Source: Batillaria attramentaria (Eukaryota > Mollusca > Gastropoda > Batillariidae). Taken from it: DNA of 64,000 nucleotides. Position 1 is the first letter of the stretch. Every line of letters begins with the position of its first letter. Below are positions 43,821 to 55,547 of the stretch, in pieces. The notes below the pieces were generated by a model. The model did no database searches. It was not told the DNA's origin and saw nothing but the letters and a program-made list of their open reading frames with translations. The translations under genes were made by a program, and so were the position numbers. The stretch spans positions 900,001-964,000 of the forward strand of contig JACVVK020000216.1 in assembly GCA_018292915.2 (NCBI GenBank). The letters are read 5' to 3'.

Positions 43821-44471
43821 CACTGTAGTGTGTCAAAGAAAACACTTGAAATGCACAAAGCCTCAAAACTGATGCCTGTATATTCCCTATTAGCCTCAGG
43901 CATCATAATCACCCCCCAAAAATGCTTCAAGCTAGAAACAAACATTACCGTGACCACAAATTGAGTAGCCGGCACCGAGTGTTTCCTTTTTCCTAATGTT
44001 TCGGCAGCACTGGAAGCACTCCTCTTAGATTTCGGTTGGTCGGTGTATCAGTTTGAACGTTTATTACGACCGGCCAGAAACCGACTTTCATTAATACATT
44101 CCCGCTAATCAGTTTGCCGGAATCGTGAACATGCGGTACACTGAGCTTCGCGCTCAACAATGCACGGGAATAACTCTCCGCTGTCTTGACTGACCCCCGC
44201 AGTGCCGCTAGCATAAAAAAAAGGCTCGTTGCATTGCTGCTAGAACTGGTTCGGGGGCAAACTTGTCGTCAGTGAGACTGGCACTATGAATGTTCTGTTG
44301 AAGGTCATTACTCAAACCGGCCGTGAGCTATCGGTGACATTACGGTGAGCCTAATCAGCAAGTGAAAGCCGCCGGCCCCCTCGATAGCGGAGCTCGAGAT
44401 CAGTCTGCGACAGCCGGCGGTTGATCCTTTCATGTGTAATCTGCAAGTGATCCAAGGCATTCATAACGCGA

Positions 44472-44472
<1 letters not shown>

Positions 44473-44553
<81 letters not shown>
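44473..44553. repeat. GT then CTGT microsatellite
   Basis: A ~50-bp GT run passes into (CTGT)n. It lies at the outer edge of the duplicated segment that begins CACAGTGGCGATACTACGTC. Confidence 0.92.
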
Positions 44554-44555
44554 CA

Positions 44556-44748
44556 CAGTGGCGATACTACGTCACAACATGGCGGAAAATATCGTTGAGG
44601 TGGGAGCAAAAATACCGATAGTTGGTCATAAAGTGGACAAATTACTCCACGAAAGGGACACGGTTGTGACTTCGAATGAATGAGCGTTCGTTTCGAAGAA
44701 ACTCATGAGTGCTATGAACCAAACGGCGTGTGCATATCGCCTAACAGC
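44556..44748. repeat. Outer copy of the segment repeated at 45040-45230
   Basis: GTGGCGATACTACGTCACAA through GGAAAATATCGTT, GACAAATTACTCCACGAAAG and CATATCGCCTA is repeated in direct orientation at 45040-45230 and inverted at about 52820-53003. Only this copy is fused at CCTAACAGCACG to the next segment. Confidence 0.88.
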
Positions 44749-46200
44749 ACGTATTTCGCGAAAAGACTGTGGTTTGTTTTTTGGGTTTTGTTTTTTTGTT
44801 TTGTTTTTTTTTTTTTTTTTTTTTTTCAGTTTGGCGGTCGGCCGGCCGGGGGGGGGGGGGGGGGGGGGACGGTGAGAAAACTGTTTTTCGATGAAAAAAA
44901 CAACAACTTTTTCTCGCACAAAAAGCCCCAACCCTGACTTTTTCCGAAACACACAGACAGACACACACACACACACTTTTTCCCGCCGCGAAAAAACTAA
45001 TGACTAATGACAACAACTTGACCTGTCGTCAGCACGTTCACAGTGGCGATACTACGTCACAATATGGCGGAAAATATCGTTAAGGTGGGAGCAAAAATAC
45101 CGATAGTTGGTCCCAAAGTGGACAAATTACTCCACGAAAGGGACACGGTTGTGACTTTGAATGAATGAGCGTTCGTTTCAAAGAAACTCATGAGTGCTAT
45201 GAACCAAACGGCGTGTGCATATCGCCTACAGTCGCCACAAACTCGACCGGAAACGGCCGTTGCTCAGTGCAGAATTTGAAAATGACGACACAAATCCATG
45301 CTAAACGCCTCAGCTAGCCAACAGCGAACCTAAACTTCTATTGCAGACGAGAACCTGTGTCCGTTACTTACTAATCAAGCCGCACTGGCATGCCTGTGAA
45401 GGCTTGTTTTGTCTGGGGCTTCCTTTCTTTCCCTGCCCTCGGCACACTATGAGGTGCTGACTGGCTGTGTGGACAGTTAGTGTAGGAGGTGGCGATTTTG
45501 TGAGCACAGCGTGTGCACTGAACGATCCACAAAACAAGTACGTATCGAAGAAACGACATTTTTTACACATCAGTAGTCCAGATTCGGTACTAAAGTTTTG
45601 AATTGGGTTATATACAACTATTTGCTATATATTTCAAGTAAACACTTACCAACCACCCGAATTCTCGATCCTCACTAGGCTGATATTATCTCTGCTTCCA
45701 GCATGACAAAATGACTGCATGCCCTGAAAACGCATGCACAGTTTAATTTGGGAGCAGATTAATTTTTATTTAGAACTAAATTACTCCCCTCCACACACAA
45801 AACTTCCATTAGTATGACAAGTGCTCTACGGAGTTAAACTTTTAGTCAGTTCTCTGTTTCTCATTGGAATGAAGTCTTTCTAAGACACGTGGGCGCCGAA
45901 ATGTTCACAAAGTAGTGTTGTAGACCTCACACCCCGCCCCCCCCCCCCCCCCAAAAAAAAAAAAAAAAAAAAAGCAAGCCAAAAATCCGCAGTGACTGAT
46001 GAAAATGTCACACATGATTTACGAACACATACTGAAAGTAACCAGCTAATGCCCTTTCTGAACACAAAACTTTATTTTTCAAAGCCTTCAGTTTTTTAAA
46101 CTATGTGCAATGCAATCATAACAGTACAAAAAAACTTCATCATGATGAATTGAAAGTAACAACCACAAGCGTTTATCTTACCAAAAAGGGAACTAAATCA
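44741..46200. repeat. Left arm of a large inverted duplication
   Basis: Matches 51641-53292 in reverse complement: CCTAACAGCACGTATTTCGC at 44741, CGAAACACACAGACAGACAC, GGAAACGGCCGTTGCTCAGT, CCACCCGAATTCTCGATCCT, GGCTGATATTATCTCTGCTT and TCTCATTGGAATGAAG all have inverted partners. Identity looks above 95% in 44741-45870 and lower towards 46200. The arm runs straight into dispersed element N1. Confidence 0.92.
45372..45559 (-). CDS. Possible first exon with signal peptide (left arm copy)
   Basis: The frame MSFLRYVLVLWIVQCTRCAH starts a 62-codon reading with a plausible signal peptide (hydrophobic residues 3-14), then a Ser/Pro/Lys-rich stretch ending MPVRLD. The next bases TA|GTAAGT offer a perfect splice donor before the in-frame TAG, which is why it might be an exon. 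No downstream exon can be assigned. An identical frame lies in the right arm, but identity there follows from the duplication and does not show selection. Confidence 0.25.
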
Positions 46201-47733
46201 TTTTTTGGCTCACTTGTGTAACAAAGTGAGTCTATGTGATAACCCTCCGTTGTCTGTCTGTGTGGTGTGTGTGTGTGTCCGCAGTAAACCTTAACATTGG
46301 CCTTTTCTCTGAATCTACAAATAGCAGAGACACCAAAATTGGCATGCTGATAGAAAGCCATAAGACCTTTCAAAATATACCATAATGATTGACGTTGACC
46401 CACGGAAAGCTGTCTATTTGGAATTTTTTCTTTGGCATCTTCTCATAATCTAGAAAAAGCCAGAGACATCAAACTTTGCATGATCATAGACATTGACAAT
46501 ACCTTTACTGACATACTTGTATTCAGTGACTTTGAGTCAAGGTCAAGGCCATGCAAGCTGTTTTGCGGAAAACCTTTCAAAACCTTAACATTGGCATTTT
46601 CTCAGAAACAATGAATAGCAGAGGCACCAAACTCATAAGACCATATCACAAAAGCTGTCAATTTGGAAATTTTACATTGGCATTTTCTCAGAATCTAGAA
46701 AAGCAAGAGACATCAAACTGCATGATGCCAGCACCTTTACTGACACACCTATATTCAGTAACTTTGAGTCAAGCTCAAGGCCATACAAGCAGTTTTGCGG
46801 AAAACCTTCCAAAACCTTAACATTGGCATTCTCTCAGAAACAATAAACAGCAGAAGACCAAACCTGGCTTGCTGATAAACAGCAGTAAGACCTTTCAGAA
46901 AAATACCATTTAATGACCTTGAGTGAAGTTCAAGGTCATCAAAGCTGTCTCATGGGAAATTTAAAATTCACATTTTCTCAGAATGTAGGGGTACCAGAGG
47001 CATCAAACTTTGCATGATGATAGACATTGACAAAACCTGTACTGGCTTACTTGTATTCAATTTCCTTGAGTCAAGGTCAAGGCCATTCAACATATTTTGC
47101 GGAGACTTTAACGTTAACATTTTGTTGGAAACAACAAACAGCAGAGGCACCAAACAAGGCACAATGATAGACAGCAACGAGACCTATGCAGACATACCCA
47201 TTTGAATGACCTTGACTCAAGGTCAAGGTCAAGGTCATTACAGCTGTCTGTTGTGAAATTTTACATTACCATTGTGTGGGAGCCGGGATAGCCGAATGGT
47301 AGAGCGTTGGACTTTCAATGCCTCAGGTCGTGAGTTCGAATCCTGGCTGGGGCCAAATATTGTGCTGGCTTTTTTCTCGTTGCCCCGTCTTCGATATCAC
47401 CCTTACCTGGTGGAAAAGGACGTTAAACTCCTAAACACTCACCCCACCCCATTACCATTTGTACAGAAACTACAAAAACTAGAGCTATCAAACTTGGCGT
47501 AGTCACTGATAAGCTCTTCACTTACAGATCTCATTTGAATGACCTTAACCCAAGATCAAGGTCATAGAAGCTGTCCTGGGAAAACTGCTTTATTGCCATT
47601 TGCCGTTTTCTTAGGAACTATGAACACAAGAGACACCTTACTTCAGGATAGTGATAAGAGCTTTACAAACATACTCTTTTGAATCACCTTGACCCATCTT
47701 ACAAGTGAGACAAGGAGGCTTTGCTCCTCTAGT
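46201..47733 (+). mobile_element. Dispersed element N1 (TCAAGGTCA-rich), copy 1
   Basis: It starts TTTTTTGGCTCACTTGTGTA and ends near GCTTTGCTCCTCTAGTTTT. Between lie about seven diverged units of roughly 200 bp, each with GACCTTGA...TCAAGGTCAAGG, AACATTGGCATTTTCTCAGA, AGCAGAGGCACCAAACTTGG and TGATAGACA. A GT run sits near its start. A family A SINE (47276-47450) is inserted in it. No reading frame spans it. Confidence 0.85.
47276..47450 (+). mobile_element. SINE family A inside N1
   Basis: Flanked by ATTACCATTGT (47265-47275) and ATTACCATTTGT (47451-47462). It has an intact head (GGGAGCCGGGATAGCCGAAT) and body, so the SINE is younger than the N1 copy it interrupts. Confidence 0.9.
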
Positions 47734-47792
47734 TTTGGTGCTGTTATGATCGCATTGCACATAGTTTGAAAAGCAGAAAGCTTTTTTGCAAG

Positions 47793-48422
47793 TAGAGAGG
47801 CAAAACTCTCTGTGGCTCACTTGTGTCGTGGGTCAAGTTCATTCAAAAGATTATGTTTGTGTCCTATCACTGTGTATCATCATGCCAAGTGGTGTCTCTG
47901 ATGTTCTTAGTACAGTTTTCCCCCCAAATAGTTTGTATGGCCTTGACCTTGGGTCAAAGTCATTGAAATGAGATCTGTTGGTAAGGATCTCATCAATGTC
48001 TATATTATGCCAAGTTTGACACCTCTAGTATTAATTTTGTAGTTCCTGCGAAACCGCTAATGTTAAAATTCACAACAGATAACTTTACTGACGTTGACCT
48101 TGAATCAAGGTCATTCAAAAAGGCATGTCTGCATAGGTCTCTTGGTTTATCATTATGCCTCAATTGGTGCCTCTTCTGTTCGTTGTTTCAGAGAAAGTGC
48201 CACTGTTGAAGTTTCCCCAAAACATTTTGTATAGCCTTGACCTCGACTGAAAGTCACTGAATGTATGTCAGCAAAGGTGTTACCAGTGCCTGTCTGTCAT
48301 GCAGAATTTGATGCCTCTGAGAAAGTGCAGATGTAAACTTAACAATAATAATAATAATGAATAGTACTTGTTTAGCGCTTAATCTCGCCTGAAAACAACT
48401 CATAGCGCTACACACACCCACA

Positions 48423-48463
<41 letters not shown>

Positions 48464-49451
48464 CCCGATGCAGATTGCAGTCAAAGGCACTGAAACAATG
48501 GCAGACTAGTCATAAGTCAGACTGCTTTAATTACCTTGACTTGAGACATAGGGTGATATCAAAGACGGGGCAACGATGAAAAAGCCAGCACAAATATTTG
48601 GCCCCAGCCGGGATCGAACTCACGACCCGAGCATTACAAGTCCAACGCTCTACCATTCGACCACCCCGGCTCCCCGACCTTTAGTCAAGCTCATTCAGAA
48701 AGGTAGGTCTTATTGCTGTCTACCATAATGCTTTGTTTGGTGCCTCTACAGTTTGTTATTTCGGAGAAAATGCCAAGGTTAAAGTTTTCCCAACACAACT
48801 TGCATGGCCTTGACCTTGACTAGAAGCCATTGAACACAGGTATGCCTATTAATGTGCTGCCAATGTTTATCATCGTGCAAAGTTTGATGCTTCTGGTTCT
48901 TCTAGATTCTGAGAAAATGCAAAAGTAAAATTTCAAAACAGACCGCTTTAATGACCTTGATTTTGAGTCAAGGTCATTTAAAATGGTATTTGTGCATAGG
49001 TCTTATCACTGTCTATCAGCACACCAGGTTTGGCGCCTCTGCTATTTGTTGTTTCTGAGAAAATGTAAATGATAAGGTTTCACAAAAACAGCTTGTCTGG
49101 CCTTGACCTTGACACAATGCCATAAAAATATGTATATCTGTAAAGTTTTTGTCATTGTCCATCATCATGCAAAGTTTAAAACCTCTGGTGTTTGCAGATT
49201 CCGAGAAAATGCCAATGTACAATTTTCAAACAGCTTCGGTGACCTTGACCTTGAGTCAAGGTCATTCAAAATGATATGCTTTGAAAGGTCTTACGAATGT
49301 CTATCAGCATGCCAAGTTTGGTGCCTGTTTGTAGATTCTTAGAAAATTACAATGTTAAAGTTTTTTCTGCACACACACACACACACACACACAGAGGCAG
49401 ACGACGAAGTGTTATTACATAGACTCCCATTGTTACACAAGGGAGCCAAAA
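47793..49451 (-). mobile_element. Dispersed element N1, copy 2 (inverted relative to copy 1)
   Basis: On the minus strand it starts GGCTCCCTTGTGTAACAATG near 49450 and ends at AGAGAGGCAAAACTCTCTGT near 47793. The same ~200-bp units are seen in reverse (TTTCTGAGAAAATGC, GACCTTGAGTCAAGGTCATT). It contains a CA run (48417-48460), a second CA run (49372-49394) and a truncated minus-strand family A SINE (48549-48676). Copies 1 and 2 face each other. Confidence 0.85.
48549..48676 (-). mobile_element. SINE family A, 3'-truncated
   Basis: The head on the minus strand is complete (GGGGAGCCGGGGTGGTCGAA), but the copy stops at GATATCACCCT, lacking the GTTAAAC tail. It is inside N1 copy 2. Confidence 0.8.
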
Positions 49452-50890
49452 TCCGTTCTCAAAAAGTTCAATCGAAGCTGGCGTCTCACCGATTACACCG
49501 ATTACATGTATGCTTTTGACTGACTTGACTGACCGTGGCAAGCTGGACGCCAATACCGTTCAAGACGACAGCAGACTTTACCTAACAAACACTGCGTACT
49601 GAAATCAAAAGCAGTTTCAACGCTATAAAACCCAAAACCTGTGACCTAAAGCAGAATCGAATCGAGTAGCTGCAGTCGTCTGCTATCGGTGCGGAGAATG
49701 GCAGCGAATTCGTTGTCGAGATCTCCGAATGAACAGAAACTTCTTGAATCGTTTGAATCAAGCATGCAGTTATAAACTGTAGCTGTTGGTGGAAGGGCAC
49801 TTTAATCGGTGTACATGTACTAAAAAATGTTAGAATACACACTCACAAAGCGACAGGAAGACTCCCGCTCGAACCGTGGTTGTGCAAAACGTGAACAGAC
49901 TGAGCTGTGCTTGATCGGTTTCGATTTCATCTCGCAAATTATAGTTCCTTGAAAGCGTTAGCATGTTTGTTTGTGTCTTCAGTCGAAGTTTAGAACTTGT
50001 GTTTTTGTTTGGATTTGAGTTCATGAGTGAATTGAAACCGTCTTGCTAGCATAAAAAGGCGCACTTTATTCTGTCGTCGGCGTTGTTGACAAACTCGTTC
50101 GTCTTCTATGTGCAGCCGCTTTCGATTGTTAGTTTTTAGTAGGAAAAACGTTCAAAATATACCATAAATTGGCGCAAAGAAAACAATGATAAAGCATTTA
50201 CACCCCATGAAGCTGTTGAATGAATACCGACTCGTATTTAGCCAAAGCTCAGGGCTGATTTGCGTCTTGGATCAAAATACTCGTCGGTATACAACAGCTT
50301 TATCGGGAATAACTGCTAATTACACGCTTCTCAGTCTGGTATGGGAAAGAAAATATAATGCCACGATAACTTTCAGATCAATACCACCCGAAAATCTTAA
50401 AAACAGGACTGACACAAAGATGAATTCACTTGCATTTTTCTTCCATCTGCCCCCCCCCCCCCCCCAAAAAAAAAGTCAAACATAAGGTCGCTAACATTTT
50501 AATTTCGTGTTTCTGTGAAATTGATGGACCAAAAAGACGTTAGCATTGCCCAAGAAGATGTGTTTAGATAAGCTATCACAAACAGTTCAGCTTGAAAATC
50601 CGGCCGATACCTAGCTGAAGTCGGTTTCAGAGCTGCGGCTCATTTAAAAATAATCGTTTGAATTTCATGCAGCCGGAAGTACGCAAGCACAGATACACAC
50701 AACTTTCCTCTGCCGATTAAATGTCAGAGATGACGAACAATACGCTTTCAACTCGGCTTAAACTCTGCTCGTGTCTGATGTTAATCACGGATCTTCCCCA
50801 GAGGAAACTTCTGTGGGGTCATTTTGCACACACTTAGTCTGATGTTAATCACGGATCTTCCTCACAGGAAACTTCTGTGGGAGTCATTTT

Positions 50891-50929
<39 letters not shown>

Positions 50930-51187
50930 CACAGGCACACACAGAGGCACGCAAACACTTCACACCGTCACGCAATTTTTTCAGAAATACTGAAAACAAT
51001 AAAGACTTCCGCAATTTTTCAACGGCATACGCAACTTTGCTGTGTGAATTTACCCTATAAAGACTTCAGCAATTTTCCTGCGATCTTTTTTTTTTAGGTC
51101 TGTGATCTCACCCGTTTCTCGCCAGGCCGGTAGTTAAACGCTTCTTTCAAATCTGAATAGGGTCGATCGGGGTTTAGTTTAGCAAAA
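49452..51187. other. Loop of the inverted duplication: anonymous sequence
   Basis: I see no exon. Features are a poly-C/A run at 50452-50475, a 63-66-bp direct duplication at 50775-50898 (TCTGATGTTAATCACGGATC, GGAAACTTCTGTGGG, TCATTTTGCACACAC) whose second copy passes into a CA run (50885-50930), and otherwise unique sequence. Confidence 0.6.
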
Positions 51188-51640
51188 TTAAAATCGTATG
51201 TGTGCATAGGTCTAATCACTTCTAGTAGCAAGCCAAGGTTGGTGCCTCTGCTGTTGTTGTTTCTGAGGAAATGCCAATGTTAAGGTTTCCCAAAAAATAG
51301 CTTGTATGGCCTAACCATGTTACAAGCTTGAATACAGGTATTTCTCTAAAGCTCTATCAATGTCTATCATCATGCAAAGTTTAAAAACTCTGGTGTTTGT
51401 AGATTCCGAGCAAATGCTAATGTGAGCTTTCTAAATAGACAGCTATAGTGACCTTGACATGGAGTCAAGGTCATTCAAAATGGTATTTTTTGGAAGGGCT
51501 CATGACTATTAATTTGGTGCCTCTGCTGTTTGCAGATTCTGAGAAAAATCTAATGCGGACACACACACACACACACACACACAGACGACGGAGGGTTATT
51601 ACATATTCTCCCTTTTGTTACACAAGTGAGCTAAAAAAAA
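51188..51640 (-). mobile_element. Dispersed element N1, copy 3 (partial)
   Basis: On the minus strand it begins AGCTCACTTGTGTAACAAAA near 51633 and contains a CA run (51557-51584) and two to three units (GAGTCAAGGTCATTC, GTTTCTGAGGAAATGCCAAT). It is the inverted counterpart of the start of copy 1, at the inner end of the right arm. Confidence 0.82.
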
Positions 51641-52140
51641 AAAAAATCGCCAAATCCTGTAATGACTTATTTTCCGTTTCTGTAGGAAGGTCAAAAGCTT
51701 GTGCCTGTTACTTTCAATTCATCATGATAAAAGTTTTTTGTGTGCGTTTGCATTGCATTGTGACTGCATCACACATAGTTTCAAAAGCTTTTCGCAAAAA
51801 TGCCAGATTCTGAAATGATTTATGTTCCGTTTTCGTGGGAAGATAAAACGCCTGGGCTTGTTACTTTCAATTTATCATTTTTTTTGTACTGTTGTTGCAT
51901 TGCACATAGTTTTTAAAAGCAGAAGGCAGTGAATATAAAGTGTTGTGTTCAGAAATGGCATTATCTGGTCACTCAGTTTCAGTATCTGTTTACAAATGTG
52001 CGACATGTTTCGTCATTGCGGATTTTTGCCTTTTTTGTTTTTTTGTTTTTGTTTTGTTTTTGTTAGGTCTTCAACACTACGTCGTGAACATTTCGTCGCT
52101 TACGTGTCTTAGAAAGGCTTCATTCCAATGAGAAACAGAG

Positions 52141-52177
52141 TTAGTTAGTTAGTTATTTAGGGCTTAACGCCACGCAA
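52141..52177 (-). mobile_element. 37-bp retroposed fragment with 16-bp TSD
   Basis: CCAATGAGAAACAGAG occurs at 52125-52140 and 52178-52193, flanking a 37-bp insert. On the minus strand the insert reads GCGTTAAGCCCTAAATAAC followed by (TAAC)n, that is, a 3' end with a simple-repeat tail. The left arm has the empty site with a single CTCTGTTTCTCATTGG. The fragment's core also occurs at 10441-10460. Confidence 0.9.
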
Positions 52178-52485
52178 CCAATGAGAAACAGAGAACTGAC
52201 GCAAAATTCAAATGCCATGGAGCACGACCTTGTCATAATAATGCAAACTTTGTTTGAGGAGGGGAGTAATTTAGTTCTAAATAAATAATCTGCTCCCAAA
52301 TTAAACTGTGCATGCGTTTTCAGGACATGCAGTCATTTTGTCATGCTGGAAGCAGAGATAATATCAGCCTAGTGAGGATCGAGAATTCGGGTGGTTGGTA
52401 AGTGTTTACTTGAAATATATAGCAAATAGTTGTATAACCCAATTCAAAACTTTAATACCGAATCTGGACTACTGATGTGTAAAAA

Positions 52486-52673
52486 ATGTCGTTTCTTCGA
52501 TACGTACTTGTTTTGTGGATCGTTCAGTGCACACGCTGTGCTCACAAAATCGCCACCTCCTACACTAACTGTCCACACAGCCAGTCAGCACCTCATAGTG
52601 TGCCGAGGGCAGGGAAAGAAAGGAAGCCCCAGACAAAACAAGCCTTCACAGGCATGCCAGTGCGGCTTGATTA
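52486..52673 (+). CDS. Possible first exon with signal peptide (right arm copy)
   Basis: Same 62-codon frame as at 45559-45372, identical in translation, with the GTAAGT donor at 52674. Downstream exon candidates on this strand (an open frame around 53457-53719 followed by GTAAGA at 53720) do not match its phase. So either the exon model is wrong or an intermediate exon is missing. Confidence 0.22.
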
Positions 52674-53425
52674 GTAAGTAACGGACACAGGTTCTCGTCT
52701 GCAATAGAAGTTTAGGTTCGCTGTTGGCTAGCTGAGGCGTTTAGCATGGATTTGTGTCGTCATTTTCAAATTCTGCACTGAGCAACGGCCGTTTCCGGTC
52801 GAGTTTGTGGCGACTGTAGGCGATATGCACACGCCGTTTGGTTCATAGCACTCATGAGTTTCTTTGAAACGAACGCTCATTCATTCAAAGTCACAACCGT
52901 GTCCCTTTCGTGGAGTAATTTGTCCACTTTGGGACCAACTATCGGTATTTTTGCTCCCACCTTAACGATATTTTCCGCCATATTGTGACGTAGTATCGCC
53001 ACTGTGAACGTGCTGACGACAGGTCAAGTTGTTGTCATTAGTCATTAGTTTTTTCGCGGCGGGAAAAAGTGTGTGTGTGTGTGTCTGTCTGTGTGTTTCG
53101 GAAAAAGTCAGGGTTGGGGCTTTTTGTGCGAGAAAAAGTTGTTGTTTTTTTCATCGAAAAACAGTTTTCTCACCGTCCCCCCCCCCCCCCCCCCCCCGCC
53201 CGGCCGGCCGACCGCCAAACTGAAAAAAAAAAAAAAAAAAAAAAACCAAAAAAACAAACCACAGTCTTTTCGCGAAATACGTGCTGTTAGGTTTCTCGCG
53301 AAAACTGAAAAAAACTGTGTTTTTGCGAAAAACGATTTTATGATCAATCGCCAATCACACTAAACTAGCTATGCGCTCTCTGCATGACTCTGAGGTGCCA
53401 TCGATCGAAGACGAATGGCCTTGAC

Positions 53426-53713
53426 CTTTGTGCTGCTCCGGAAGGTCACGCTGTAGTGCGCACCACCCATTCGGCCGTTGATGAGTAAGCTTGTGCCAGT
53501 TGTGGAAGGGAAAGGGACTGAGCGGTTTGGGATCTGCGACAGCTGGCTAAAAGACAACAACGCTTATTTATTCATCGTCAGGAAGTTTCTTCAGGTCGAC
53601 AACAGTACCACACTTACGGGTAAACACCAGCTGGCTGACGGAGGACATTTTTCCGTGGCTGTGGAACAAGCAAGGTGCGCGGGGGGATCGGAGGCTGGTT
53701 CAGTATCACTTCA
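53426..53713 (-). CDS. Possible two-exon fragment of an unassigned gene
   Basis: On the minus strand, acceptor CCGGCAG precedes an exon at 53713-53618 (EVILNQPPIPPRTLLVPQPR...) that ends with donor GTAAGT. The acceptor GTCTTTTAG precedes a second at 53546 (QLSQIPNRSVPFPSTTGTSL, then LINGRMGGAHYSVTF), joined in phase 2. A donor-like AAAG|GTCAAG is at 53426. I do not recognise the product. The plus strand is also open across 53457-53723 and ends at a donor-like GTAAGA, so strand is uncertain. Confidence 0.25.
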
Positions 53714-53723
53714 CTGCCGGTAA

Positions 53724-55525
53724 GAGGGTCATGCATTCATTGGTCAAGTACTCGTTACAGGATATTATTTGGCAGTACATTTGGTACAGCGTACGTTTAG
53801 GATGCCGTACAAGGATGCAAATCTATGCTGTCTGTGTAGACCTTTAGCCACGGCGGGTACGTAGTCATAACCATCGGCATGTCTAACGGGTGTAAATCGG
53901 ACCAGATGCAGAGAGCCGAGAGATGGAAGCTACGCAAGTGGCTAAGGTTTCGTTGTGGTCGGCAGTCCCTGCATGTGCTGACACAGCTATTGAAAACACA
54001 GTACACTTTTACACAGGGCTCGCAAACACCTGTGGATGTTGAAAATAGGATTAGAACTGAAGGTCATAATCAGTTTTGTATTCATCGCTGTTGTCATGAT
54101 TTAATTCAATCAAAGACCCTAGGGTCTTTGATTCAATGAAGCAAAGACCTCAGGTGGCAAGAGAGAAGTTTTAAGACAGGGCCCGGCTGTAAATTTATGG
54201 AGAGAAAAAAAAAAGTTTGTTTGAAAGTGCTGTTTCACAGCCAGGTTATCAACTGCAGAGTTTTAATATTTCCCTTTCTCATTGGAATTGCTGTTTCACA
54301 CTTTCCTTGTGGAAAGACTTGCAGTACATCCCTCACACATGTATTTGGACTGGGAAAAAACAAGGCATATATCTGCCTCTAGCTTTTGTTTAAAACAGAC
54401 ACATAATATGTAAAATGAAAACCTGCAATGTAAAGTTATGCTTTATTTGTTGTGCATTTAATCTTTTTAAAAAAGGGGGGAAGCTAGGTTTGGCAACGCA
54501 GCACAGCAGCAACATGCTTCCCCTGGGGGAAGTAGCCAGAATTTACCAAAAGGGATAAAAAAAAAGAAAAGCGGTTAAACAAAAAAGAAAACAAAAAAAG
54601 TTCACTTGTGTCACTGAAGTATGCAGTGTGCAAAGGCCGACCTATCCCTTGTACAATAGACAGGGCAAGCCCAGCGTGGGAGGTTATTTAAAGGCCTGTT
54701 CCCTTCCCTCTGTCAGTGTCACTGTTTGTACTGTAGTGGGAAGACCTCGGTATGCATCTCTACTAGGCAAATGGGAACTGACTCACTCTACTGTTCACTG
54801 TACTTGTAACATGAAGAAGGTGGAGTCAGCGGGGAGTGTAGGGGCTCCACCCATCCACTGTAAGTGTTATGACAGTGTGGGATCATCTGCAGCGGCAGAG
54901 TTCCACATCCACATCTTTCACATTCCTCGTGACCGGAGAGAGGAACTGGAATTCACACTTAAATCATCTCAGTAGCAAAGTATTGCTTAGAATACATGTG
55001 TGTACCATTTTACTACTGCTTGTAAGTAACTGATTGATGCATACAAAATGTTCTTTTTTGTTATTAGTTGTAGGTTTCATACAGGGTGTATTTTATGGGT
55101 GACTTGATCTATGTAAATTTAGTTGTACTTAGTACAGTAGTCAGTAGGAGAGACCGGCTTGCCTGCTTGCTTTTTTACGCGGAGGAGGGGGGGGGGGGGG
55201 TGGGGGGGGGGGGCTCCTTGGAGGGGGTTAGTAATTTAGTTGTATTTTCTTTCTGTATTAAATACCTTTTTGTTAACCATTTTATGTAAAATTTATTCTT
55301 CCTCTTTTCTTTTTTTTTCTTCTCCCCCCCCCCCCCTTTTTGGGGGGAGGATACTTTAGTAATATAATAATAGTGGAGATTTTTAACGCGCCTAACCCAG
55401 GGGCTGGCTCTAGGCCACTACCGACGATGTTCTGTATTCAGGATGAAGGATCCTGTTTGCCATCCTTTAAGAAAATGCTTAGTAATAGTACTAATCTTTA
55501 CCTTTGATGCCTTATCTACTTTCAG
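53724..55525. other. Upstream region of the claudin-like gene
   Basis: Mostly anonymous. It contains a GGTCTTTGATTCAAT/ATTCAATCAAAGACC palindrome (54103-54138) and a fragment of the family D 3' end (ATGCTTCCCCTGGGGGAAGT at 54515). A short frame at 54811-54975 (MKKVESAGSV...) has a possible acceptor upstream, but I do not recognise it. G/C runs lie at 55184-55213 and 55324-55335. The acceptor TACTTTCAG at 55517-55525 implies a 5' untranslated exon of the claudin-like gene somewhere here. Confidence 0.45.
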
Positions 55526-55547
55526 ACTGACAAAATAATCTATCACC

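Larger units (their letters stand above)
51641..53292. repeat. Right arm of the large inverted duplication
   Basis: Reverse complement of 44741-46200. The match ends at CGCGAAATACGTGCTGTTAG (about 53273-53292), where the left arm continues differently. The right arm has a 53-bp insertion event at 52141-52193 that the left arm lacks. Confidence 0.92.

Noticed and set aside
43589..43964. Similar short proteins at 11393, 7721, 36665, 43589 and 47272
   Set aside because: They are the same family A SINE read in various frames.
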